Below are positions 1-5,772 of a stretch of DNA of 8,117 nucleotides, one piece after another (position 1 is the stretch's first letter; every line of letters begins with the position of its first letter). Source of the stretch: JBBQXY01 sp051004815. GTDB lineage: Bacteria > Chloroflexota > Ktedonobacteria > Ktedonobacterales > Ktedonobacteraceae. The stretch is from positions 1 to 8,117 of the forward strand of contig JBPCJY010000013.1 in the NCBI GenBank assembly GCA_051004815.1, in the 5' to 3' direction. The notes beneath the pieces were generated by a model. It had not been told where the DNA came from, did not search any database, and worked only from the letters and a program-made list of their open reading frames with translations. The position numbers and the translations under genes are program-made.

Positions 1-42
1 CTATACACGCAGAACGCGCATCGCAGGTATCGTTGTATAGTA

Positions 43-66
43 GGGGCGATCCCTTGCGGTCGCCCT
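43..66. repeat. Short palindromic interspersed repeat (GGGCGA...TCGCCC)
   Basis: GGGCGA at 44-49 pairs with TCGCCC at 60-65. A G-T pair and a C-G pair can extend the stem inward to about 8 bp around a 6-base loop. Sequences of the form GTAGGGGCGA...TCGCCC are familiar as multi-copy intergenic palindromes in Chloroflexi and cyanobacterial genomes; that is general recollection, since only one copy is present here. It could also serve as a transcript-end hairpin, but no T run follows. Confidence 0.5.
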
Positions 67-74
67 GGCACTCA

Positions 75-91
75 TTCACAGGCCCTGTGAA
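75..91. repeat. 17-bp near-perfect palindrome
   Basis: TTCACAGG (75-82) and its exact complement CCTGTGAA (84-91) flank a single C. As DNA this is a dyad of the kind bound by dimeric regulators. As RNA it could form a 6-bp stem with a 5-base loop, followed by AAAATA. No gene is adjacent on the right, so its role is unknown. Confidence 0.4.
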
Positions 92-192
92 AAATACAGC
101 ATTGATTGTGTACGGCGAACAGTCCTAACAAACTACCTATTGATTATAACAGAGAACAGCCCCTGTAACCCCACCCCGTAATTCCTAGTAAG

Positions 193-215
193 AGAAAGGC
201 GGTGGGTGCCTTTCT
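193..215 (+). other. Hairpin upstream of terminator
   Basis: AGAAAGGC (193-200) pairs perfectly with GCCTTTCT (208-215) around the 7-base loop GGTGGGT. The loop bases GGTGGG (201-206) are complementary to CCCACC at 170-175, so a pseudoknot or alternative fold is possible. The hairpin lies six bases before the terminator stem, and both would be in the same transcript. Confidence 0.5.
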
Positions 216-220
216 GGATG

Positions 221-271
221 GACCTTCACACTGCTGGGCAGGTGAAGGTCTATCTTTTTTCTATCTTTTTT
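221..271 (+). terminator. Intrinsic (rho-independent) terminator
   Basis: A 9-bp perfect stem, GACCTTCAC (221-229) with GTGAAGGTC (242-250), can be extended past one bulged A by CTG/CAG pairing. It is followed directly by a T-rich tract, TATCTTTTTTCTATCTTTTTT, at 251-271. A strong stem plus a U-rich tail is the classic intrinsic terminator. Reading + strand, it would end a transcript entering from left of the window and insulate the operon that starts around 458-631. No start codon with a ribosome binding site lies close downstream, which argues against an attenuator. Confidence 0.75.
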
Positions 272-570
272 GCAGATAACCTCAATTCCTTTTGTATTAT
301 ATTCTTCACAATAGCAGGAAATGTATTATAAGATTGTGCCATGAAGCATCTTCCATAAAAACCCTGATTATTATTTCAATTTAGACATGGCTTTCTATAG
401 AAATTTTTGCGAAGGAGTTCTCTTAAATTTTTATTCAACAAAATCAGTAAAAAGCTATTGACATCCTGATTAGACATATAGTATCCTGCTTTTGTAATAT
501 CCATCATCCATTACACAAACTATGCGTAAGCTATCTTAGCATTACATCACGGTGTGAGCAAAACGTTGTT
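272..570 (+). other. AT-rich intergenic/promoter region
   Basis: No supportable gene lies here. It is markedly richer in A and T than the flanking DNA, as expected of a promoter region between the terminator ending at 271 and the ATPase operon. It contains a promoter candidate at 458-487, a 12-bp palindrome TTTCTATAGAAA at 392-403 followed by five Ts, and the first copy of the 10-bp repeat CATCATCCAT (502-511). A GAAGGAG ribosome-binding-like string at 410-416 has no usable start codon after it. Confidence 0.5.
458..487 (+). promoter_or_regulatory. Candidate sigma70-type promoter of the ATPase operon
   Basis: A perfect -35 hexamer TTGACA (458-463) is followed after 18 bases by TATCCT (482-487), a 4/6 match to the -10 consensus. 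An overlapping alternative -10 is TAGTAT (479-484) at 15-base spacing. Transcription would begin near 494, giving a leader of roughly 140 bases to the preferred start at 631. The -35 is convincing; the -10 is only fair. Confidence 0.5.
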
Positions 571-591
571 TTGGAAACACATCATCCATAC

Positions 592-603
592 ATCGCTAGC
601 GAT
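592..603. repeat. 12-bp palindrome in the operon leader
   Basis: ATCGCTAGCGAT is a perfect palindrome followed by a T-rich stretch (TTTTATTTTCT). It lies 27 bases before the preferred ATG at 631. As RNA the stem would be only 4 bp, too weak for a terminator, so a DNA operator is the likelier role if it has one. If translation starts at 571 it is simply coding sequence. Confidence 0.3.
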
Positions 604-621
604 TTTTATTTTCTATCTGAA

Positions 622-627
622 GAGGTG
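622..627 (+). promoter_or_regulatory. Ribosome binding site deciding the ATPase start
   Basis: GAGGTG stands 3 bases before ATG 631 and 6 bases before the in-frame GTG 634. The upstream in-frame TTG at 571 has no purine-rich Shine-Dalgarno string ahead of it (the preceding bases end in AAACGTTGTT). This favours initiation at 631 or 634 over 571. Confidence 0.5.
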
Positions 628-630
628 AAG

Positions 631-3489
631 ATGGTGAACTTATTTGATACCTCCGCACGCACATTGCCCTTGGAACAGCAGATCAGCAAGCTACAATTAG
701 AGTTAGATACTGCTCAGGCACGGGCGCAATCACTTTTTCAATATGGCAAAAGTCAGGCACAAGCTATTGAAGCATATTATGCTTCTCTATTTGCTGGCAA
801 TGCCGATAAGACCAAAAACTGCCTTGCCACTTACCCTCCACAAAATGTCGCGGGTTGGAATGACGACCGCTGGTCGGGGTGGAATGCCGCTCAAGCTGGT
901 GAAGAAAAAATCATTCGTATTGGCGATATGGTAGACCAGCAGTCAAACGCTTTCTCGGTGGTGGGTTATGCGCCATTTGTAGGAAGTAATAAAGCGATAA
1001 TCATCCGTAGTGGTGGTTCTGCTATTGCCCAGGGACTGGCACTTCTCCAGTCCCTGGTTGTTCGTAGTGCATTGATGCTTCCGCATCAATCCCGCTATAC
1101 TCTGGTTGACCCGGCAGGTCATGGTCTCGCCTTCCCCATGCGCCGCTATCTCCCCCAGGTGAGGGAAAGTAGTAGCGATGTACGCCGTGATCTTGACCAG
1201 GTTATAGCAGATATCCAGCGCATCATTGAAACATACCTCGATGCCTCTATCACCTCATTTGAACGGGTGCCGCATGATATGCGTGTCAACGAACGTTTCC
1301 AATTTGTCTTCGTGGCGGATTTCCCCAATCAATATGATCGTCGGGCCATTGAAGCCCTGCAAAGCATTAGCAATACCGGAGCCGCCGCGGGCGTTTACTT
1401 GTTTATCCAGCACAACACAAATTATGAGCTGCCGCATGATATGAGCATGGACGGCTTTAAAAACGCCTGCTATATTGATGTTGCTGATACCCAGGCAAAT
1501 CTGCGTTTTGTACCCGACGCCGCGCCCCCACCGGAGGTGCAATCACGCCTCTTTGAGGCATTGCGACTCGCCAAACCTCCAGAACGAACACTTGATTGGG
1601 ATAGCATCGTTGGCATAGATGAGGCGCAGTGGTGGCAAGATAATTCTAGCCAGATCATTGAGACACCTATTGGCTTACGCGGCGGTGGCGAAAGTATGCG
1701 CATGTGGTTTGGCGTCAATGGCGAAAATCCTTGCGCCCATGGCATGTTAGGTGCCATGACCGGCTCTGGTAAATCAAACCTCTATCATGTACTGATCAGT
1801 GGCCTGGCATCGCGCTATAGCCCCAAAGACCTGCGACTCTATCTGGTAGACGGAAAAGATGGCGTAGAATTCCAAGCATATCGCCATCTTCCTCATGCTG
1901 AAGTAGTATCACTGCATTCATCAGCCGAGCTTTCTCGCAGTGTCCTCGCCGAACTGATTGAGGAGAAAGAACGACGCAATACCCTCTTTGCCCGCTCAGG
2001 AGTGGCCGACCTCACCGCCTATCATCGCAAAGGACAGCCTCTGGGCAACCTGCCGCGTGTCCTGCTGCTAATCGACGAATATCAGGAACTTTTTGATGGC
2101 GACCGTGAAGGCGTAGCCTCCAACTACCTTTTACAACTGGCACAACAAGGACGAAGTGCCGGTATCCATATGCTCCTGGCTTCACAACGCTTCGGCGCGC
2201 AAGGTATGCTCAATCAACCAGCGATCTTTGGTAATTTACATTTACGTATGGCGATGCACATGACCGATTCTGACGTGCAAGCCTTAACCGAGTTTGGACG
2301 ACGCGGTAAAGCCTTGGTCTTAACCTGTGACCTCCCCGGTAAAATCGTTCTCAATGATAAAAGCGGCGACGATAACGCGAACCAGGTGGGGAAAGTAGCC
2401 TATTTACGCAGTGAACGGCGCAACCAACTCTTGCAAACCCTCTCCGCTAAAGCTCGTACTTTGCCTAAAGCAGCTCTTCCTCAAACCGTCGTTTTCGATG
2501 GCCAGGCACAACCAGCCCTGCTTGATAACACGCAATTTACAACATTGCTCTACGCACGAACGTGGCCGACCGCACAGCAATTAGAAGAATTTGCTCGTAA
2601 ACCCCGACAGGCTGGCGGCTTTGATATCGTAGATTGGTTTGCCGCCGAGCACCCACGGATCGCCTGGCTTGGACAAGAATTTAATGTACGTGGTCAAGCC
2701 AGATTGCTCTTCCGACGCCGTACATCCGAGAATGCCATCATTCTTGGTGGCTCAAATGCTGCTCGCTATGGCATGCTTGCCGCAACTCTTGCTAGCCTCG
2801 CGGTCAACGCAAATCCTGCCGAAACCCAATTTATCGTCGTGGACCGCTGCATTCCAGGTACACAGTGGAGTGATATCTTAGCCAAAACATGCAATTCAGT
2901 CCTCACACCAGCAGGTTTCTCCACCTACTACACCAACAATGGGAATATCATCGAAGATGTATTCAACGATGTATTGCTCGAGTTACAGCAACGACAGATG
3001 CTGGGCGAAGAGAAATTGATCCAACTCCCCTCGATCTTTGTAACGATGACCGAGCTTGACCGCGTGGAAAAACTTCGGCGCAAAGCCGACGCCTATGGCC
3101 TGACCGATTCACCTCTGAGCGAGAAACTACGCATTCTCTTAACAGAAGGCCCCGCGCTCGGCATTCATATGATACTCAGCTTCTCCGGTATCAGACCAAT
3201 GATCAGTGCCATTGATGAACGCCAGGGACTCATCAACTTTCGGCATCGTATCGCTTTGCAGATGGGAGAAGATGAATCATTCACGTTCGTGCGTAGCAGA
3301 AAAGCGGCCCAGTTGCAATTAGAAGGGGCCATTCCTGTCTGCGCCTTGTATATGGATATGGAAAGCGATAAAGCTGTTCGCTTTAAACCATATAGCACCG
3401 ATCCGGGCGCATCACCACCAGAGGACTCCTTGACAGAGCAGCTTCCCGTTCTTGGCAAATATCTTGCCGGAAGGAAACAATTACGATGA
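631..3489 (+). CDS. FtsK/SpoIIIE-type ATPase, EccC-like, soluble (type VII-like secretion motor)
   Basis: Predicted motor ATPase of about 952 residues (numbered from ATG 631). In EccC/EssC relatives such proteins bind WXG100 substrates and drive their export. Three FtsK-like modules are visible. Module 1 (about 95-280) keeps the fold pattern, with a strand-plus-loop IIIRSGG near 124-130, LVDPAGHG near 158-165 and FVADFP near 227-232, but lacks a P-loop lysine. Module 2 (about 345-600) is intact: Walker A GAMTGSGKS at 374-382, Walker B LLLIDE at 478-483 and sensor-like ASQR at 517-520. Module 3 (about 660-925) is degenerate, with GGSNAARYG at 706-714 replacing the P-loop and TMTELD in the Walker B position. 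Residues 15-50 look coiled-coil. No transmembrane helix or FHA domain is seen, unlike EccC or EssC. An in-frame TTG at 571 would add 20 residues but has no ribosome binding site. The stop overlaps the next gene's ATG (ATGA, 3486-3489). The FtsK-family assignment is very firm; the export role is inferred from its neighbours. Confidence 0.9.
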   Translation: MVNLFDTSARTLPLEQQISKLQLELDTAQARAQSLFQYGKSQAQAIEAYYASLFAGNADKTKNCLATYPPQNVAGWNDDRWSGWNAAQAGEEKIIRIGDMVDQQSNAFSVVGYAPFVGSNKAIIIRSGGSAIAQGLALLQSLVVRSALMLPHQSRYTLVDPAGHGLAFPMRRYLPQVRESSSDVRRDLDQVIADIQRIIETYLDASITSFERVPHDMRVNERFQFVFVADFPNQYDRRAIEALQSISNTGAAAGVYLFIQHNTNYELPHDMSMDGFKNACYIDVADTQANLRFVPDAAPPPEVQSRLFEALRLAKPPERTLDWDSIVGIDEAQWWQDNSSQIIETPIGLRGGGESMRMWFGVNGENPCAHGMLGAMTGSGKSNLYHVLISGLASRYSPKDLRLYLVDGKDGVEFQAYRHLPHAEVVSLHSSAELSRSVLAELIEEKERRNTLFARSGVADLTAYHRKGQPLGNLPRVLLLIDEYQELFDGDREGVASNYLLQLAQQGRSAGIHMLLASQRFGAQGMLNQPAIFGNLHLRMAMHMTDSDVQALTEFGRRGKALVLTCDLPGKIVLNDKSGDDNANQVGKVAYLRSERRNQLLQTLSAKARTLPKAALPQTVVFDGQAQPALLDNTQFTTLLYARTWPTAQQLEEFARKPRQAGGFDIVDWFAAEHPRIAWLGQEFNVRGQARLLFRRRTSENAIILGGSNAARYGMLAATLASLAVNANPAETQFIVVDRCIPGTQWSDILAKTCNSVLTPAGFSTYYTNNGNIIEDVFNDVLLELQQRQMLGEEKLIQLPSIFVTMTELDRVEKLRRKADAYGLTDSPLSEKLRILLTEGPALGIHMILSFSGIRPMISAIDERQGLINFRHRIALQMGEDESFTFVRSRKAAQLQLEGAIPVCALYMDMESDKAVRFKPYSTDPGASPPEDSLTEQLPVLGKYLAGRKQLR

Positions 3490-3758
3490 GCATGGACGAC
3501 CAATATAAGGAAATGCGTCGCTTTCAGGATGAAATGGCACGCTTCAATGAAAACCTCAAAGCCTCTATGCACGACCTACAAGCACATCATGACCACGTCG
3601 ATCCACATTGGCATGACGCTATGCGCAAAACCTATGATTCCCACTGGGAACCGCTCGAACAACATATACAGCAATACATAAAACGAGAAGGGCCTGCATA
3701 CGACCGATTCCTCAAAAGTAAGATCATCTCGCTGGGGAGGTATCTCAATGGCAGCTAA
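3486..3758 (+). CDS. WXG100-like small helical protein, WXD variant (90 aa)
   Basis: This is a 90-residue, mostly helical, very polar protein with no signal peptide or membrane segment. Its size and its helix-turn-helix layout fit the WXG100/ESAT-6 superfamily. At the predicted turn W42-H43-D44 stands where WXG would be, followed by Y50 (+8) and W54 (+12), the same spacing as WxGxAAxxFxxxW in classical members. It also has Y64-I-K-R-E68, matching the YxxxD/E secretion signal of type VII substrates, although this lies inside the second helix 22 residues before the end. The N-terminal helix is rich in charged residues, and histidines cluster at 29-43. Its ATG overlaps the ATPase stop by 4 bases and is served by AAGGAAA (3471-3477); M3 (3492) is a less well placed start. 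It probably pairs with the next gene product as an EsxA/EsxB-like heterodimer. The family call is from pattern, not strong identity. Confidence 0.7.
   Translation: MSMDDQYKEMRRFQDEMARFNENLKASMHDLQAHHDHVDPHWHDAMRKTYDSHWEPLEQHIQQYIKREGPAYDRFLKSKIISLGRYLNGS
3734..3740 (+). promoter_or_regulatory. Strong ribosome binding site for the 94-aa WXG100-like gene
   Basis: GGGGAGG sits 7 bases before ATG 3748, the best Shine-Dalgarno match in the operon. It lies inside the end of the preceding gene and fixes the start at 3748. It suggests that this small protein may be made in larger amounts than its neighbours, as expected for a secreted structural or substrate protein. Confidence 0.7.
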
Positions 3759-4032
3759 CACAAAAGTCTTATTGGCAGGACTGGAAGAGTATCATCAAAG
3801 CTTACAACGCCATCTCTCACAATTACAGCAAGATTTTCAACAGCTTGACAAACGATGGCGAGCATTCAGCGCAGTCTACGAAGGAGACGCCGCCGATCAG
3901 TTTCGCGCAGGCTGGCAACGTTCTACTGCCATGTTTCAAGATTATGTCAATCAGACTCAGCGTATCGCAAAGATACTGGAAGAACGTATTGCGTCTCTAC
4001 GTGAAACGAACAAACCAGAAGGGTCTTTCTAA
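3748..4032 (+). CDS. WXG100-like small protein, YEG variant (94 aa)
   Basis: This 94-residue, all-helical protein has the clearest WXG100 signature in the window. Y44-E45-G46-D-A-A-D-Q-F52-R-A-G-W56 follows the family pattern WxGxAAxxFxxxW exactly in spacing, with tyrosine replacing the first tryptophan. A tryptophan does occur seven residues earlier (W37). The two helices flanking the turn (about 8-42 and 47-85) are amphipathic with regularly spaced leucines and isoleucines, as in the helical hairpins of EsxA/EsxB. The C-terminal tail has no YxxxD/E signal, which in classical pairs is carried by only one partner. The start overlaps the previous gene by 11 bases, with a strong GGGGAGG ribosome binding site. 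It is likely the partner of the 90-residue protein and a substrate or adaptor of the upstream ATPase. Confidence 0.8.
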   Translation: MAANTKVLLAGLEEYHQSLQRHLSQLQQDFQQLDKRWRAFSAVYEGDAADQFRAGWQRSTAMFQDYVNQTQRIAKILEERIASLRETNKPEGSF

Positions 4033-5354
4033 TGGCTGAATATAATCCCCGCGTACTAGTAGGCAGCTTAGAAGATTTGACAAAGGAATTAGAGCGTTGG
4101 GCCAACTCAACAAAAGAAACAGCAGCCCACGCACAGTATCAGCAGAAACTCAAAATGGAAGCGGTCCAGCGTACCAATTATCTTCTCCGCTTGGTCCGGC
4201 ATCAATTAGAAACTGACCAGGAAACAATCTATAAGACGGAAAATGTGCTTGATAAATTGCTTAGTACCTGTCAAGAGGCACAAAATAGTGCCAATGTAAC
4301 AGTCGCCAATGTCCGTCAAGCCTTAACCGATGCCCTGGCGGCTCTGAAACATTGGCAAGCGGAATTAGAACTTGCGCTAGCGTGGTTAGCACGCGCGCAA
4401 AGGCGACTGGAACTTGCGCAAATAGCCTACAATCATGCACTGATGGAGCTTTCTTCAGCCCAAAGTGCGCTACACGCCGCCGAAAGCAACTTGCGTGCCT
4501 GTCGCAATGATGATTCGCGCAAAAGTTGTCGGGGGGAAGAAGCAGATGTTAGTAGAGCGTATTCACGCGTCAGAGCCGCCCAGGCTGCAGTTGATGCAGC
4601 CTTACGCGAAGTCCGCGCCGCGGAAGAAGAGGTAGCCCGCGCTCAGGCTCGTGTGAATGCCTGCACAATTGCCGTTAACTTCTCAAAGCAGGCTGTCGCC
4701 TTAGCCGACGAAGCCGAAAAAAACGCCCACAGGGCCATGAATTTTGCCGAACGCAGTATGGAATACGCCCAGGCTGCCCTGAAATCTCTCATTGATGCCA
4801 AACATGCATTGGAAGCAGAAGAGGAAGCCGTCAATGAAATGAGTTCGGCCATGAAGGCGGCGACAGATAGCGAGAGCGAAGCCTCTCATCACCTGCACAA
4901 TGCCGACCACTATGAAACATCAGCACAGCGCTATGCTCACATAGCCCAACAAGCACTACGGCAAAGTATCTCCCACCTCTGGGAACTCAATAGAACTACA
5001 CTCAATGAGTCCGGTACTTCTACCTGGAATTCAATGAGGTCAATTGGAAAAGCAGTAATACAAACGGTTGAAGGAACAGCAGTAGCTGTTTCCTTCCTGG
5101 CAACGATTGCCATAACACAACTTCCGGCACCTGGCAGTTCTAACTTTCCGCCGACACCAAACGCAACAACGTTTAGTGCAGTCAATAGCACCCATAATAC
5201 CGCTGAAAAACTCCACGATATTCAGGAAAGTGCCGATAAAGTAGCAGAAGAGGCCAAAGATTTATTGGAAAGGGCCGAACAGGGTGCGGAAAACCTCACG
5301 CAGCTCTTCAAGAAAAATGGAAGTAGCAGTTCTGGCAAGCGAGGTATAGTATGA
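4032..5354 (+). CDS. Alanine-rich long coiled-coil protein with one hydrophobic segment (440 aa)
   Basis: I do not recognise a named family. Residues 1-60 are helical and charged. From about 85 to 315 the protein is an almost uninterrupted alanine- and glutamate-rich coiled coil, interrupted near 157-170 by a short turn flanked by cysteines C157 and C166, which suggests a long antiparallel hairpin. A hydrophobic segment at about 343-364 (containing VAVSFLATIA) could be a membrane helix. A proline/serine/threonine-rich linker (365-390), a second short coiled coil (391-427) and a Ser/Gly/basic tail follow. It has no signal peptide or enzymatic motif, and no toxin domain of the LXG-effector type. 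Its ATG shares one base with the preceding stop (TAATG) and follows AGAAGGG (4017-4023) at 8 bases. From its position between the WXG100-like genes and the anchor protein it may be a structural, membrane-spanning or exported component, but this is inference. Confidence 0.75.
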   Translation: MAEYNPRVLVGSLEDLTKELERWANSTKETAAHAQYQQKLKMEAVQRTNYLLRLVRHQLETDQETIYKTENVLDKLLSTCQEAQNSANVTVANVRQALTDALAALKHWQAELELALAWLARAQRRLELAQIAYNHALMELSSAQSALHAAESNLRACRNDDSRKSCRGEEADVSRAYSRVRAAQAAVDAALREVRAAEEEVARAQARVNACTIAVNFSKQAVALADEAEKNAHRAMNFAERSMEYAQAALKSLIDAKHALEAEEEAVNEMSSAMKAATDSESEASHHLHNADHYETSAQRYAHIAQQALRQSISHLWELNRTTLNESGTSTWNSMRSIGKAVIQTVEGTAVAVSFLATIAITQLPAPGSSNFPPTPNATTFSAVNSTHNTAEKLHDIQESADKVAEEAKDLLERAEQGAENLTQLFKKNGSSSSGKRGIV

Positions 5355-5749
5355 GCGACCACCTCTGGGACACACAACAACAGACCAACACCCTGCAAAA
5401 TTTTCGCGCTGACATCCACGGAGTCTGGTCTGACAATAATTCCCGTGAGATTAACACCCGCTACCTGGAGCCTCACCATAGCGATACCGTCAACATGCTC
5501 CAGTCCTTCCAGGCGCAAGAGGATGCATTGGAGCAAGTGGATCTAAAAATCTATGCGGCAAATGTAGCACGCGGCAAGGCTCACGAAGCAGAAACCAGTA
5601 TACAAATACACATCAAGAGTATCGAAGGAGAGATGAACAACGCAACGCACGAGTACGAGTTTTTCGCCCAGTATAACAACCTGGCTCGTCAACAAATACC
5701 GCAGATTGAGGCCCTCATAGATAAAGCCAACAAGGCTGGCGGTGAGTAA
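5351..5749 (+). CDS. Small helical protein with a WXD turn (132 aa)
   Basis: This is a 132-residue soluble helical protein with no signal peptide or transmembrane segment. Near the N-terminus W26-S27-D28 is followed by I34 (+8) and Y38 (+12), the same register as the W42-D44-Y50-W54 set in the 90-residue protein. A proline also follows closely in both (P41 here, P56 there). It may therefore be a third, N-terminally shortened relative of the WXG100-like hairpins, with a long second helix and a third helix (about 45-75, 77-130). Y38-L-E-P is preceded by charged residues rather than a canonical AA motif, so family membership is tentative. The gene starts within an ATGA overlap (5351-5354), with GAGG at 5341-5344 six bases upstream, showing tight coupling to the coiled-coil gene. 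Role unknown beyond belonging to the operon. Confidence 0.72.
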   Translation: MSDHLWDTQQQTNTLQNFRADIHGVWSDNNSREINTRYLEPHHSDTVNMLQSFQAQEDALEQVDLKIYAANVARGKAHEAETSIQIHIKSIEGEMNNATHEYEFFAQYNNLARQQIPQIEALIDKANKAGGE

Positions 5750-5754
5750 AAGAC

Positions 5755-5760
5755 AGGAGA
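5755..5760 (+). promoter_or_regulatory. Ribosome binding site with long spacing
   Basis: AGGAGA ends 12 bases before ATG 5773, longer than the usual 5-9. No closer start codon exists in this frame, so the ATG stands. The intervening bases are A-rich and unstructured. The spacing may lower translation of the anchor protein relative to its neighbours. Confidence 0.45.
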
Positions 5761-5772
5761 TACAAAACAAGT

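Larger units (their letters stand above)
1..271. other. Gene-free left flank with palindromes and hairpins
   Basis: No open reading frame of credible length or with a ribosome binding site is visible on either strand here. The stretch instead holds a GGGCGA/TCGCCC palindrome, a 17-bp near-palindrome and two consecutive hairpins, the second followed by a T-rich tract. It is best read as the 3' flank of a gene lying left of the window. I looked for tRNA and T-box signatures and found none that hold up. Confidence 0.6.

Noticed and set aside
190..271. T-box or other amino-acid-sensing leader
   Set aside because: GGTGGGTGCC only loosely resembles the T-box core, no specifier stem is apparent, and the terminator is followed by about 360 bases before a gene starts.
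410..450. Small peptide gene after GAAGGAG at 410-416
   Set aside because: No ATG, GTG or TTG follows at a usable distance before stop codons.
1..570. tRNA, CRISPR array or origin in the left flank
   Set aside because: No cloverleaf with a TTC loop, no regularly spaced repeats and no cluster of DnaA-box-like nonamers could be made out.
3165..3572. - strand gene across the ATPase/WXG junction
   Set aside because: It overlaps two well-supported genes on the other strand with tight translational coupling, and its product looks like nothing known.
4643..4910. - strand genes opposite the coiled-coil gene
   Set aside because: They arise because alanine- and glutamate-rich coding sequence leaves the opposite strand free of stops; no ribosome binding sites or recognisable products.
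4032..5354. LXG-type polymorphic toxin
   Set aside because: The long helical N-terminal part is suggestive, but the C-terminus is a short coiled coil with no nuclease, NADase, lipase or other toxin motif, and no immunity-type gene follows.
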